64,000 nucleotides of DNA from Siphlonurus alternatus (Eukaryota; Arthropoda; Insecta; Ephemeroptera; Siphlonuridae). Location: assembly GCA_949825025.1 (NCBI GenBank), contig OX463784.1:17054124-17118123 (forward strand), read 5' to 3'. Every line of letters begins with the position of its first letter. Within the stretch, counting starts at the first letter, position 1. Below are positions 1-15,022 of the stretch, piece after piece. The notes under the pieces were generated by a model. The model saw nothing but the letters and a program-made list of their open reading frames with translations, was not told the origin of the DNA and ran no database searches. Made by a program: the position numbers and the translations under genes.

Positions 1-286
1 AAATCGCTATGTGAATCCACCTTTACACCCTCAAAATAGAACAAAAAAGACGCTGTGAAATTGCATGATAATTATGAAAGAATTTTCCTATGCTTGCATG
101 TTAAATATTTCTGCATTACTATATATAGTAACCAGCATTTTAAGTTTTTTTTTTAAAGATTCAAAAAAATATGAAAAAATATTGACAGTATCTGAAATAA
201 TAAATCGAGGTTTTTATCCTAATATGCAATAAAAATATTCATGATGGTTATCCAATATAAAAAAAATAATAAATAAATTCTCTTAC
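1..286. other. Probable intron 3' of exon E
   Basis: AT-rich with no open frame of note. It begins at the donor of exon E (plus-strand CTTAC at 282-286) and runs off the window, so it is read as the start of the next intron. Confidence 0.6.
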
Positions 287-746
287 CTTAGGAATATTCC
301 GTTGATTCTGTTGATTTCCTCCACATACTTGAACCCAACCTGACCTTCCCAAGTACACCCCTTGAACTTCCTCATCACACCATCTAACAGGTGACATTTC
401 TCTTGTATTCTGAGCACGAGCACTTGCACTAGCCTCATTTTTAGCCTTATTAGAGGCTGCACACGTCACAATTTTTCCTGCAGCACTTTTCCATAAATTT
501 GCAGCATTACTTTGTGATCTATACACTGGTATGCCACTTGATCTTTGTTGTTGTTGTGATGATGGAGGAGGTGGTGGTAATAACAATGTATTTGTACGAG
601 TAATTGTTGAACCATTGTTACCACGTGATGATGGTGTACTTGACATTGTTGTTGTATTTATCATATGATGTTTAGTAATTGATGTTTGTGGTTGATGATT
701 TGGTTCAGATACACTTCGTACTTGTAATATGGATACATTGTTCCGT
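287..746 (-). CDS. Coding exon E of the same gene; protein continues off the left edge
   Basis: 460 nt, one base completing Arg362 and then 153 codons (residues 363-515). The acceptor is GTGTTACAG|ACGGAAC and the donor is CCTAAG|GTAAGAG, phase 0, so the coding sequence continues left of base 1. It has a proline run (LLLPPPPP) and QQQQ near residues 415-429, then less repetitive sequence: GIPVYRSQSNAANLWKSAAG at about 433-452, and SPVRWCDEEVQGVYLGRSGW at 480-499. The last block, with two Trp and a compact acidic-to-aromatic pattern, looks most like a conserved structural or docking motif. It is the best query for naming the gene, and I could not place it from memory. The gene is incomplete here. 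Confidence 0.85.
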
Positions 747-814
747 CTGTAACACAAAAAAAAAAACATATACAGAGATAATTAAATAAACATTGTTATG
801 ATTGAACATACAAT

Positions 815-974
<160 letters not shown>

Positions 975-3768
975 TCTTTAGAATATACTGTTGGAATAAA
1001 TTGCATAGTACGTACACATGGAAAAGGTTTGAATTAAAATAATTGATACATGAATTATTACCAAATTGTAATAATTACCAAATTATTACTAAATACCATC
1101 CAATCAATCATATATTGATACAATGATATATAATATAGAGTGCGATATATTTTTTTTATTTCTGTATTAATTTTTTAACATAAGGATTATAATATTTACA
1201 GTCTTACAATGACATAATTACAACCGGATGAACCGGAAGTTGTTAGATTTCTGACCTTACAATTTAAATTTTAGATCTAAAAATTTACCGAATTTGTGAA
1301 ATTATAGCTGCCATAGAAAATTTAGAAAACCAATCAACTTTCGTCTTTTTCAGGGAATATTCTTTAATTTTTTTACGTTGCAGTTGCAACCTTTACTTTA
1401 ATTGACTACATCTATAACTTGAAAAATTATTGAAATTTGTCAGAGGTTCGTGGGCTAATAATATATTTCAATTTTTACAACATATTTTTACAAAGTACTG
1501 TTAGATTTTACAACAATTCTTGAAATGTAAAAATTAAACAATTAATATACAGTATACCGGAAACGAAATGAACAAAACAAGAGTTATTATTTTAATTATT
1601 TTGAAGTATAATTATTAATGTTTATGAAAATAACAACTAAAATTAAATATAATTTGTCTTCAAAAATTATCATTGTAAAAATTTATTACAATAACCACTT
1701 TCTTAAATAAAATAAGCCTTTTTTTAAAAAAAAATAAGAGCTCAAAATAAATTGTTTTATAATGAGATACTTATTAAATAATTTAAAATTTCATTTTATA
1801 AAATTTTGCTTTTTTCATATTTTTTAAGTAAAAATTTTTTTCAAGAAAGATTTTTATGCTTCTTTTTTCTTAATGAATTTATTTTTGCTTACTATTTTTT
1901 TCAGTTATACGAAAACAATTATACTACAGTCCGATAAAAATTATTATTCTCGAATGTTTTCTAGGCGTTTTATTATAATCTTATTTCTACCTTAACTGGG
2001 CAGGTAATGAAATATGAATGAGTATTATTAATTATATAATTTAAAAACGAAGGAGTAATAAAAGACTGGCATTATATCCGGTTGGACTCTTGTATTAGTT
2101 ACACTATATTACCAAGAAAATAAAATAAAAAGGTGCATGCAATGAATTTTAAAATAGTTTTACAACATAATTATTTAAACGACTTATATGTGTAAAAAAA
2201 ATATAACATAACAACAATAAAATATTGAAATAAACAAAAGAAAAACAGGATTCTTTTATATAAAAATTATTATGTTAAACATATTCTTGTTTTGTGTTTA
2301 AAAAACAAGAAAAATCTAGTTCATATGCTAAAACAATTGGCTTCAAATATAAAAGAGAGTTAGCTCTACTTGGGTAATGTTCAATTGCACATAGCTAACC
2401 GGAGCAGGTGCTACTTACAAGTAAATATAAAAAAAGCTAACTTGATATGCAATAAAAAGTTTTTATATAAAGTATAGTAAGTTATTTTTTTTAAATACCA
2501 ACGTGTAGTATTTGACAAATGTAGTTATTTATGTGTACGTGGTAATTTAATGGAAATAAAACGATTTGGGTCACCGAGAGATTACAGGACTTGATTTAGT
2601 CGTGAGAAATACGCGTGAGAGATTAAACTAAGATTTTCAGAAGGATTTTAATGAAGATATTTTAGTTTTTGGTGAAGTTAATGTTCAATGTCATCCAATG
2701 TTAAAATTTTAATATTGTGTCAATTTTGTTAGGAAATTTTATAATATGTAGATTTTATTGACCACACCCTGTCTTTAATTTCTTGAAGGAAGTTGGAGTC
2801 AATTAGGCAGTTTTTTTGTTGTATATGTACAGGAAAAGTAGAATTTAAATTGATGAATGTCTTTTTTTTATGTTTTATTTGGTTAACTTTTACTTACATG
2901 TTATAGTGCAAAAAATATGTAGATTTATTGAGTTTTTTTTTTAAATATTAAGTATTATAAAAATTATTTTTTTTTTTATTCAAATACTGCATTTTTGGCA
3001 CGTTCATGATTGACAAATGTTAACAAAGTTAGAAAGAAAAATTAAAGGGCAAATTTTTTTCCATATACCAACATACAGTAAAATTCTAAAGTATATTTTA
3101 ATGTTTTATAATTCTTAACAAAAAAATTACACGTTCAGTTATAGCATACACTATAAGTATAAATAGTAGAGTCTTCATCAAAATTGTTGGATCAGAGTGC
3201 GTATCCTAATATAATGCATAATGCACTAATCGATCTCTCCCACCATGCACTTTTTTGTGTCTGCACAATCATTTTCATCAAAATATGATCATTAACTGTA
3301 ACGTCGAAAACTCCAGACACATTACTCTTTATCTATAATGTATGCATACCTACATAAAAACATAGCACTTTCCACGTTCATTTAAATAGTACAGATTTTA
3401 ATCACGAGAGTGAGTTTACTTTGAACATTTAGACCAATGTAAACATTGATATTAATACAAATGATTTTATGAATGTAGAAATTATTACGATGATATGCAA
3501 ATCAATGCATCAATCTGTTCATAATACCATATACGGGAAACCTTCCTCATGCATGCCATTAGGAAAATGACTTGTTTAAAGTAAATTTATTCAAGTAACT
3601 TGATTCAAGTTGATAGGAGGGGGCATAAAAAGGATAAATTAAGTCTTGTGAGTTTATTTAGCAGACTAGCTGTTATATATTTCATTAAAATTGATGTATA
3701 GAAATTTACTGAAATTTTTAATAGTTTTTGTGTATAAATTATCAATTTAATGGATTTTTTTTATTTAT

Positions 3769-3980
3769 TTTTTTTTTTTTACAGGGATGTAATAAGCTTG
3801 AAGTTTAAGGCGGGTGGGTAAGGTAGGGAAAGTATGGTGGCCACGACCTGTTTTTGCATTCATTGAGGTGAAACTGGGGGAACCGTGGAAAGCTTAAGAC
3901 GGACACCCCTACTTTTATTAATGGACCAAAGTGATGTCCATAGCCTGAATGATATTGCATTGAAAGGTGTGATTGTGAAC
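3769..3980 (-). mobile_element. 5S-headed SINE, 5'-truncated copy
   Basis: The minus-strand element ends in a T run on the plus strand (3769-3780, its A tail). It shares the 3' region and central domain with the fuller copy at 24109-24507 (GGGGGAACCGTGGAAAG near 3877, ATGGACCAAAGTGATGTCCA at 3921-3940). The 5S head is missing, as expected for 5' truncation during retroposition, and divergence suggests an old insertion. The left side of the domain reads TGGCCACGACC as in the full copy. Confidence 0.85.
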
Positions 3981-6900
3981 TTTGTGAATATTTCCATATT
4001 TTGTACGTGGTAAAAATTTTAATATTTAAAAGTTTTGTCAAGTACATGCACGTAATGAGTGTAATGACCTATTGACTGATAAAAGTAAAAAATATTTAGT
4101 AAAAAAAAAAAAATACTTCGTGTCAACGAAAATTTAAATTATATTTTAGAATTAGAATTAAATATTAAGTAAAAAACAAACAAATTAAAAACTAAAGCAA
4201 AAACTCACTTTTTTTTTAAATTCAAAAGTCCCCCCTTTTTCTAGCCAATAAATTTAATACAATTTAAGGTAAATTAGAACGTAGATATAATTTCCAGGTT
4301 TTAATGACATTATCATACATTTTTCAAATAAATAATTGAATACATTAAATGCAAATAACTAACTACAATATAAGCCTTCAAATGAGGCATCAAAAGATTT
4401 TCTTTTCTGCATAATTTAAAATTAGAATAGCTATTTTTATAATGAAGATGACATAGACTATAAACAATAATTTTCTTTCTTCGCATACAATTAGTCTTCT
4501 AATCTAATAATAATTTCACTAATTAGAGGATATACAATTAGATATATAAAATTCTCACACACACAAAATATAAGATACTATATGGAGCAGTAAAAATTAA
4601 TAATGACGATAAATATAAACTTGACTTGTTGTGAGAATAGTTTCAAGCGTAACGAATTAGTGACATGTGCGAAGTCACACGTGTCTTGTGACGTCACGAA
4701 ACGCATCAGTAATTACAGTATATGTAACAACAAAATTGCAAGGACAGCTGCAAGTCTTATGATACATTTCTTGTATTATCTGATATTAATATTTTGCAAT
4801 AATAATAATGTAAAGTATTATGTACGTATATAAATTGCATATTTTCAATGTCATCTCGTTATTACTGTATTATAATATTTTCTTATTTAAACTTTTAATA
4901 CAAATTTTCAAATATTATTAAATTATCGAGATAAATAGTATAAAATTAGATATATTCAAGAAATTTACACAGCAAATATAATATTTATTTCAAGCTCTTA
5001 AAGAAAAAATTGCGAATGAAAAGTTCAACTATAAAAGTAATTAAGGCATCTCTTAAGGGCATTGGGTGTAGCACCGGTAGTTGGCAACACTGACGTATCT
5101 TCACCATGTTAATTTTTGACCATTGCTCCTCGGAGTAATTTTTATGCTAGAGCTAAGCTGATTGCTGTAGTATCAAGATAATTAGTAGCCCAAGTGCACA
5201 ATTTGGCTAAATAAAGCCTGATTTAAAGAAAGGTATTTTTTTATATTTTAGAAAAATGCATGTAAATTTAAAAAATTACTAATTTTTTTTAATTTTTCCT
5301 GTAAGGACAAATTTTATACAATTAATAGAAAAATGTATCATTTAATACCAGCTATAATTAAGACAAACTCGTGTATAAATTTGTAGAAATCATCTTAAAT
5401 AAACGTTGTATTATCTATTTATATTATTATTATTTTTTTAAATCTTACTTATAGTTCTATAAAAGGTCTTGTTATAATATTATATTTTAATCTTATCACT
5501 TTTGCAAAAGTTTATAATAAATTACCATGCAACAAATCGCCAAACATGGAAATTCAGTTCTGACTGCCGCGGAAAATTAATTTTAAAAATATATTTCAGG
5601 CATGGAATTTAACATTTTGTAATTGATTTGCAGTGAATTTATTTTGACTAAATTTTAACAATTTTACTGTTGAAATTTTTATTTGATTAATAATGCATAA
5701 TCGGTCATGTACTCTCCTTGAAAAATCCACATTGTCTTCTCATAATGTAAATCCTAAATACTATTCAATTTTGATACAAAAATGGACTTTATGCACATGA
5801 ACATAAGGTCTGTAATTGTAACAAAACCTCCAGTGCTTTAGTACGTTTACATTCTGACATGATGACGTATTATGTTAAGCAAAGCCAACAAGTAAGTTCA
5901 AAAGTTGGTATTTTCACCAACATATTTTTTTTTGTATTCATAATGCTTTTTTTTTCCTTCATTAAATTACATGCATGAAAGAATATATAATAAACATTTC
6001 AAGTATCCGCTTATAGTAGTAATACCTTTTAATGTATTTAAATAATTAAAGTTTGTCAGCTGTGAATCTTGAAGTAGCATAAGGTTTTTCTAAGAAAATT
6101 TTAACGGATTATAAAAATTCTTATCATTATAACGAATTATAACTGACAAAAAAAAAGTTATTTTTTCACTTTTATTATTTCAATATAAAAAGTTATCTTT
6201 TTTTCTCATTCAATGTATGAATATTATTATGCGTAAAGAAAAAAAAAATGTATAATTTTTAGATTTATACAGAAACTATATAAAAAGGAATTACTATATC
6301 ACGAGGCGTGTAAAAGAAGTGAAATCTCTTTTCTTTCTATATAACTTTTTTTGTTGTTCTGAATTTATAAATTTTTCTTCACAATTTTGTAATATAAAAA
6401 GCAACATGTATAGCGTGATTAATTAAATAATCTCTCAAGAATTGCTTTCAATATCTGGATACTCTTGAAACATAACAATGAATTAATTTATTATAGCACT
6501 TTTAATCAAATAATTCTAAAAATACTTATAGTAAATGAATAAAGAATGTTTTAAATCCATATATTATGTTAATTCCAACAGCATTCAAAAGCACTTCTAA
6601 ATATTATAAGCTCTTAAGATTTTATAAATAATATATAACGCTTTTGAAAAAAAATTGAAAGCGATATATTTAATTTTTGTGCATATACTCATAGCATAAA
6701 TTTGTATAGTAAAATCATATAATGAAGAATGGTAAAATTTTAATAATAGTCTGAATTTATTCTGTGAACAAATGTATGAAATGCATTTCTTTATTACGGT
6801 ATTTTAAATTTTCGTAACATAAAAGAAATTTTGTGATGATAAATCTACAACGTATACGGAAATAAAAATAAACATGGTTAAAACTTTTAATAAAATCTAG

Positions 6901-8356
6901 CAATTAAATCACAAAATTTTCACTATTTCTCATATATTGTACTTCCTTTTTTATTTTTTTTTAATATATTCAGAGAAAAAAAAATGTAGCAATATCAAGA
7001 AGTTATTATATAATCTATTAACTTAATCTTTCCACGCTTTTAATTACGTTAAAACATAAGTTTATTTCAAACAATTTATCTCGTAAATTTAAAAAAGTCT
7101 ATTTCCTTAAACTTTAAAATAAACAGAATACAAAATATATTTAACTGTTTCTATTTATCTATCTTTACCTAGTATAGGGTGCAATAAGATTAATGGAATG
7201 TTGTTTCACATGCGTAGGTTAAAATAATAGCTTTTTTTACCTTATACTATTTTACCGTTTAACTAACAACGCGTATGAAGACGCCTTAATCATCTTTTAT
7301 AATTGCAATTTTCTATACCTTTAAGCAATGACAAAGCGAGTAAGTAAATACTTTTAAACGGTATTTTAGAAAACACTACAATCCTTTATACAATTTATAC
7401 TAGCTTATAAATTGTTTTATTTACTTTATAAAAATGTTTTTGCAATATATTTAGATACAGGATGTGTTAAAAAAAAGTAATTCTAATTTATAGTGTAAAT
7501 AAGTAGTATTTCTGGACTAAATTTACTGTAGAGAATAGTGATTAATTGTCACATGTTTAAATTATTGCTGGTGAATTAAAAAAACAAGTGCTCGCTTAAA
7601 AAAAAAGGGAAAATAGATGCAAAAACCACAATGTATACCTTTTTTAAGTAACACTTTTTTACTGTTAAATTATGTTTCATTATGATTTCAATGCACTATT
7701 TATGAACACTAGTATGATAAAATAATTTTCATAAAAATGGCTCAATATTGGCATGTTATGTTATAACTTTTTTATCATAACGTTAAATATGTATTTAAAA
7801 TGATTTAAACATGTTGTAATGACTAATATTAACAATAGAGAATAAATTTTATCTGACAGTTTTTAATAGTAGGCGTAGAAAATTGTTAGTTGTAAATTTC
7901 GTTCAATTTAGCGTAGGAAAGTAAAACTTGATTACTTGAATGACTGACCAAAAATTAATTGTAATCACTTTGATCCTAGACATATAAGAGATATTGTTTG
8001 TTATACAACCTTGCTGTAGGAAGCAAAAAATAAGAATAATTACATATATTTTTTGTTCGTATACCAAACTTGAATATTTTTTTTTGTCGTAATTATAAGT
8101 ATAATATATTGTATTGTAATATTTCATTTCACTTTGCTTTAAAAATATAAACATTAAAAAAAGCGCATCATAAAATAAAAATATATTCGCAATATTCTGT
8201 GTTTACTAAAAAAAAAAACCAATTTGTCCAATTTCAAAATAGCTAATCTTTTTTAAATATGTAAAATTGCACAATTGTTAAAAAAAAATAAAAACAATTA
8301 ACAATAAACTCAATTTTTTATATTACTCATAAAATTTAATAATTAATTTTTCTTAC

Positions 8357-8490
8357 CTGTTAGGTGTAGTTTCTTGTAATATTGTTGTTGTAGTTGATAT
8401 TTTATTATTAGAATGCAACATTGTTGAAGATGAAGCATCCTCATACGTAGAGTTACATTGTTGCTGTTGTTCCAGACGATTTCTTGATAT
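8357..8490 (-). CDS. Coding exon D of the same gene
   Basis: 134 nt, 44 codons plus two bases, residues 318-361 and part of 362. The acceptor is ATGATACAG|ATATCAAG and the donor is CCTAACAG|GTAAGA. It encodes ISRNRLEQQQQCNSTYEDAS followed by a Ser/Thr/Asn-rich stretch that includes a run of four Thr. It ends in phase 2 (AG of an Arg codon), and exon E supplies the missing A. This is the only intron in the visible gene that is not phase 0, and the match across it is good evidence that D and E belong together. The 6735-bp intron on its 5' side is full of AT-rich sequence and mobile-element remains. Confidence 0.8.
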
Positions 8491-9185
8491 CTGTATCATA
8501 GATAACACGAAAACTTAATTAATTGTTGAGAAATAACTGCAACAATGCACATGTGGTCGCGAGCCAGCCAGCCGGTGCCGCTACCAGGTGACTTTTGAAT
8601 AAGGTGAACAAATCTACACATTCAGGAAGAGGGGAAATTTGTTATGTAGGAGGGGAGGGGGGAACACATGGTAGCTTGTAAGAAGAAGTAAGCTCAAATT
8701 AATTGTGTTATCACAAAATTTGTGTTCTTCCATCTATTTAGATTTTGTTCTATAAAAATTCAGCTAGATAAATAGGATTGCCTGCTAAGTAAGACTAAAA
8801 TATATATCGTCTAAGCTGTCTATCATCGCAACTGGATTTTAAAACATGGAACAGCTGGAACAAAAAGTTATTTATAACCAAGATAATTTATATAATTATG
8901 CATAATTTGAGTTTTGGGGGATGTACGTAGGAGACTTTTATTCTATTGTAAGTAAAGTTTAATTTTTCGCTTTACTGATAACGACTTTAAGTGAAAATTG
9001 TCAACCAATTTGAACCAAAAGGTCTAAAATATTATGAATTAATTGTATAATTATGTTTACTTGATTTTTTTTTAATTTAAATTAGAGACTTCAAAACTGA
9101 AAATCGATCTTACTTTTCGATTTTCGATATGGATTATAAATTATGTATGTATAGTAATAATTAATTTAGGAACGAACCTTCTTTA

Positions 9186-9316
9186 TAAGCCGGTATCCGA
9201 TTTTGTATACAATTTTTCCTTGCAAGAAAATTTCATCTCCATACAAAACAAATGGAGTTCAAGTTTTCTTGTAAGGAAAAATTGTATGCAAAATTACATC
9301 GTGTAATACCTGCTTA
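9186..9316. mobile_element. Palindromic MITE family A, copy 1
   Basis: The arms pair along most of their length: left TAAGCCGGTAT, ACAATTTTTCCTTGCAAGAA; right GGAAAAATTGTATGCAAAAT and a closing TGTAATACCTGCTTA. The same arms recur at 15023, 40505, 46478 and 57597. There is no coding capacity, so it depends on an outside transposase. TTAA flanks are clear in copies 15023 and 57597 but worn here. Confidence 0.85.
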
Positions 9317-10661
9317 CGGATTGAAGAAGGTCAACTTGGAGTATTTAGACACATTTAATGCTTTTTTTTATTATTATAAATCAGATATGAGATTTAAATT
9401 TTACTTTGTAAAATAATAAAATCCTGCAGATTTCTAGAAATTTTACTTCTAGGCATGCAGCTTAGAAATTGTCGAACTATATCATTAATGACTTATTATA
9501 TATAACAATTATAATATATAGTACTCTGGTTATTGCTCTACAAGTACAGCTGTCACCATGAAAAAGTTCTCCAATATATCGATGATACAGCCATCTGTTG
9601 GCTAATGAAGTTTTCCACAGAGATAGTGCAGCATTGTCAATAAAAACAAACTGTATAGTCGTCAAAAGTTATTAGTGTTGTATTAAATATTATCGTATAC
9701 ATTTAACGTTTCATAAATTAAAAGCTTTATTATTACTCGATACCAAAAATTCACTATCTATTAGGGAGTCATATTTCATTAAACTAAATGCCGTACAATA
9801 TAAAATTTATGATATTTATATATTTAATATCCTTCATTCTATAAGAGTACTGTTCTACTTTAAATATTTTATATCAGATAATGTTATTCACAGTTACAAA
9901 AAAACGTAATTTCTCTTTTCGTAATATGGCTTTTTAAAAATGTTACGTAAATAAATTATAAAATAATTATTTAACATTTTGACTTCGAGTAAATAAAATA
10001 AAACTTTTAATAAGAAGATACAAAATTAATTTGCTAATTAATGTGTTTAAATAAACTTAAGTTTTTACTTAGAAAACTAAATATTGTTTTTACTCTTGAA
10101 ATAAAATTATAACTTGTTTCAATTTAATAAGTTGTCTCTATTATATACAATTTTCAACAAAACTTCTTATTATATAATTTTTATTTTACATTAAAAATAT
10201 TTTTAAAATTAAAATTCAAGTTATGTTACAAGTTGAAAAACTTGAACCTGTTTTTTCCCACATACCATGGGAATCAAGGTTTAAGGGGAGTATGTGATAT
10301 TATGTGTACAGGACTGGACATAAAAACTAGATACAAGACCATATATATATCGTAAAGAGAGAGAAAGTCAGTCTTATTTCATCTTGACTTATAGTGTTGC
10401 ATGATATTAACAGATGACAGTATTGAAATAAAAAAAAATGTGATGTTCAATTTCTAATATTACATAATATAATATGGGTTATTATAGTAGTTAAATGTTC
10501 ATATATTAAGATACTTAGTTATCTATGAAGTTGTTTTAAATTATTATAGATTATATATACTTATCAATTTCATGGATAATTTTATGTTACATTAACTTTT
10601 TTTTTATTGCTTAAAAAAATTGTGTTACTATTTATATCGTAATGAAATTAAGTGTATATAG

Positions 10662-10755
10662 TCGTCGCATTGGAAAATTTCCCTTTGCGGCCTTATTATT
10701 ATTATGCCATGATGATTAACAAGGCTGCAAATGGGAAATTTTCCAAGGTGACGAT
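10662..10755. mobile_element. Foldback MITE family H, copy 1
   Basis: Short foldback: left TCGTCGCATTGGAAAATTTC, right AAATTTTCCAAGGTGACGA, with CCTTTGCGGCCTTATTA matching the complement of TAACAAGGCTGCAAATGG. A second member lies at 23916-24055. Confidence 0.8.
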
Positions 10756-12042
10756 TTTAAGTTCTTCAGGGTTTTAATTTGACTTTTAGCTTTGTCAATT
10801 GTAACTGTACTTCAAATTAAAAATAAATGCCAATTACTTTGATTTAATTTGAAGTCATATCTCATGTATAGTTCTTTTTTTTAAAAAAAAAAAAAAAAGA
10901 GTAGTAACTTTTATAGCAAATTATTTTACTACTCTTTCATTCAAAATATCTAGTCCTATATAGTTTAAAGTGTTTAAACAAACCATACGAACTAGACTAT
11001 CACTGCAAAAATATGTATAATATATATTATATTTAAATTTTCTTAAAAGGAGACAAAATTTTCCCATTTTGGTTTCAAATCTTAAATATACAATACATGG
11101 TATGTGTCAACAACGCAATTAGGTATCATGATAATTTTAAGTTAAATTTTACCTTTTGATTGAGATTTTGTTTTTAGTGCGAGTGTTGCATTCTTTGTCA
11201 CATAGAATATGATTGAATCATTTACGTTTAAATTTATCATTATTGTAATTAATATATTTTTCTACGTTTTATAAAATCATTAAAGAACGTTGAGATTTAC
11301 TTGTACTTTAGTTTCTATATATTTAAAATATTATATGATATTTCATGTCCCAAAAATAACTTTCTAAGAAATTTTATGGTATATTATTACAGTTAATTAT
11401 TGCAAAAAAATCATAACTTAAATATAAAAATATCACAGCCTATAAACAATTTATAATGCTTAGTCATTTTATTAGCCTATATTTTAGCCTTCAATTTATA
11501 CGGTGTTTATATTTTCATGCGTGAAATTGCTTGTAATTTTACATACTCCAGACATATTACTTGATATTACATACAGCTAGTGACGTCATGTTTCCTGTAC
11601 ATTTTTACCTCAGATTTATTTGTAGACCAAAATTGAAGATCATTAAAATTATAATGACATTTTGTCTTCCTTGTGGAAAACTTTATTTCCTTTTCAATAC
11701 AAAATGGAAATTTAGTTTCTGTTTGCTGGAAATGAGTTTGAGAGTTTGAAGAAGAGCATTCATCAATATATATTGAACAACGATGAGTTTCTCATTCATT
11801 ATTTCTACCTTATTTATAAAAAAATTGACTTTATATTAAAAAAGTTTATTTTAATGATAATATTTGTATATATAGTTTATATCGTAAGAAGTTATTTGCT
11901 CTTTTTTGCGGTCGTTTTGAGGACGCCCACAATACCACGACTCTCAATTTCATTAACTTTGTTCTCCAAAGTGAAGTCAGGAAGTAAAGGAACACCAAGG
12001 TAAATGGTGTTTGTATTATTACGTGACCAGAGTTAATTCTCT

Positions 12043-12106
12043 CATCTCTCCCTTCCCCTATCTCTCTCTCCCTTCCCCCCTCTCTCTCCCTTCCTGCTCT
12101 AAACCT
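12043..12106. repeat. Pyrimidine-rich CT/CCCTT tract
   Basis: Alternating TCTCTC and CCCTTCCC blocks on the plus strand, with strong strand asymmetry. On the gene strand it is a purine tract inside an intron. No function is shown. Confidence 0.8.
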
Positions 12107-13639
12107 CCTGAAAAATGTTGTTACAAAAATATTATTGAATGGTCCATTATTCCATTGTATTATTGAACACCATCACTCAACCTATATACAATAGCAATAC
12201 ATCATATCTGTAGTAGTATTGATCTGCTGCTGTTAATGCCCATCATCCAACTCAGCAATATAATTATGGTGTACTTCAACTAACTAAACTTGTTAATATA
12301 TACAAATATTTAAGCTTTTTATATTACTAAAATAAATCAAGTGGTTGTTATTAAATAATTACCATAATATTAACCACAGTAAATCATGAGCATGAGTGCT
12401 TTTCATGAACCATATACATACATATAACAATTAATATATCGAATGTTTTGTTTACAATACTATATATATATATAGAATTATATATTCGTAACCTCGTAGT
12501 TTGATTATTCAAATCGATGATCCAAAACAAATCCAATTACATTTTAATTACATCATTTAATTATGTCTGCAATGGTGACCAAGTGTATAGTGCTTACAAT
12601 AAACTATATATAGATATCGATTTGCATATTCAAGTAAAGTAAAGTTTTATTATTAAAAAAATGAAATTATTATGTTAATTATTAAAATTAATTAAATTAC
12701 AAAATTGAAAACAAATCAGAATTGCCTTTCTTTTTTAAATATTAAATTTAAATTGCGTTTTTTTTTTTTAAATTTAAATATTTCCATATTATTTCCCCCA
12801 TTTAAATAAAACTCTCTCAACTTATATTTATATTAAAATTACTTGCAGATGTCATAATATTTAAATAAATATTCAATTCTTTATAAATTCACAACTACCA
12901 AGTGTTTAAAAAAGATAGAATTGATCCACTTTAAACTTTTTTTCAAGTTTTTGCTAAAAAGTAAAACAAAACAGTGCATTATTGTAATTTATCCAGAGTA
13001 ACAAAGTCTGTAATGCTGTGATTTAGCTAAAGGCAGCTGCTACTCAACAAGATGATGACTGTAATACAGTGGACCGGTTAACCCACACTAAACTGCTGTG
13101 TGTATCGCAAATACCTTGGAAAACCCACAACATCAGAGGAAAAATACTCTCGATCATAAAAACTTACCATCTTTTTAACACGGTTAATCACATGAAAATA
13201 AAAGTGAAGTTAGTAAAAATGTTAATTTAAAATGAAAGAAATTTCATTATAAAATGATATAATTAAAGGTCTTATATGTCGTATTTATATTTTATATGTT
13301 ATTAATTTTGGATTACCAAGAAGAATGCATATAAAAGTAAAATATTAACTTCAGCTCAAATATAATATATAAAATATTTTTATAATTTACACAAGGTTAA
13401 ATCTGAGACAGATTAATTTTAATTAAATTAATCTCACTTTCTTTAAAGTACATAATTCTAGACCTTTAAAGGTACATTTAATATTAATTAGACATCCCGA
13501 TATGTAACCACAATTTTAATTTAACATCTTAAAACATACGATAATAGACTTAAAGAGCTCAGAAATTGCTAAATATAACGTTAAGTTCAATTTCACATAT
13601 TAAAATATACGATAATAGACCTTCGGTTTGATGAATGTT

Positions 13640-13815
13640 AGTTTAGGTAAAGTTTAGGTACTTGGGCGTTCACTCTGCGGTAAGTCTGCCATGTGTGGAC
13701 CAAAGTGTGTGTATGTAGTGTGTGTGTGGGTCGCCACAGAACGAAGATCTTTACACCGCGCGGTATTATCCTCTCGTATGTGTAGTGTTGTGACGTCATA
13801 TTGCGCAAAATTCAC
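13640..13815. other. GC-richer island with a CRE-like site
   Basis: This stretch is clearly richer in G and C than its surroundings. It has a TGTGTGTGTGGG run and a perfect TGACGTCA octamer near 13791-13798, which is the CREB/ATF binding consensus. It sits inside the intron between exons C and D, 5' of exon D. It could be an intronic promoter or enhancer, or a mobile-element remnant, since other TGACGTCA/C sites in this window lie in palindromic elements. Confidence 0.35.
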
Positions 13816-14427
13816 TTAACCATCTAATTTATGTACTACCTCTTACTGCAGTATACCTGTTTTATATGATCTAGATATATAAAAAGGTGTGAGAAAAATA
13901 AATTTTATTAAAATAAATGTTGTAGAATATATTACATTGAGATCTTGGTGTATATAGTTAATGTTTTCAATAATAAATTGAGTTTCCTTCTATATATTTA
14001 ATTTTCATTTAAATTACACTTCTGAAAAAATTAAATATTACTTCATATTTATTTACTAAAGCTGATACAGCTCCAGAGAGAAATATAATGGATTTTTACA
14101 ATATTGGTAATAATTGAAATAAAAACTATAGTAGTTTATAGATTTATCTGACTTATAGAAGTAATTTTAAATAATAAAAAATGTAAATTTGAACGATGAC
14201 AGTTTAATCTATTGCACGGTATTTTTATTATTATTCAAAATTTAAACTTTCATTATAACGTTTAATCATTTTTTTTTCTTTATTTTGTGGCAATGAAATG
14301 CCTTGATACTTAACTTATTACAAACCAAATTTAAACAATTTTTTTAACAATTATTGCACGATACAAATACGTACTTACCTGTATTATTCAAATGTTCATA
14401 AATAATTATTATTTAACAAGAACATTA

Positions 14428-14815
14428 TTCAATTCAATTTCAATTCAATTCATTTATTTAATCACTGGATGTACAAGTACAACATGGATTACGTCATTTT
14501 ACAAAATATAACAAACAAACACTAAAACACTTTACAACAAACATAATATAATACTAACAGTTTACTAATAACCTGGCAAATATAATTAATATTAATTATT
14601 TTTACAAAAATATTTAGAAAATCACACTAGACAATATATCTTCAGGCAACTTATTGCTAAAAAACATCTTTACAGAATAAAACTCTTTGTTAATAAGTAT
14701 TTGTTTTAATTTTTCTTTAAATAATTTAATATTTTCCACCTCTCTCAGACACGATATTATAAAAAAATATTTGTCACGAATTAAATCTTCCAAGCAGGGG
14801 AACGACTGCACATTT
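14428..14815 (-). pseudogene. 3' end of a non-LTR retrotransposon (LINE), 5'-truncated
   Basis: The minus-strand frame 14811-14614 encodes FKEKLKQILINKEFYSVKMF, which fits the extreme C-terminus of jockey/CR1-type reverse transcriptase proteins (FK..LK..L....FYS..E). The element ends at left in a short tandem tail of TTGAA-type units (14428-14452). The 3' UTR (minus strand CATGTTGTACTTGTACATCC) resembles that of the LINE at 29401-30311 (ATGTTGTATTATGTACAGCC), so the two are related families. Only the last part of the protein and the UTR survive. It cannot move by itself. Confidence 0.7.
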
Positions 14816-15022
14816 TCTATAAATACTACATTGCTTTAAGGCTTTAATAGTGGCATAGAGGTACAGAATATATATTATTATATTTATGCTTGTATGTATT
14901 TGCCTTAAGGCATGTAGATTTGCATCATTTACATAAATCATTGCATCAGTGATAACTTCAAGAAATGTACTTCAGTACCATCTCTATCATGTATTAACTA
15001 TATAACTATAATATAAGCATAT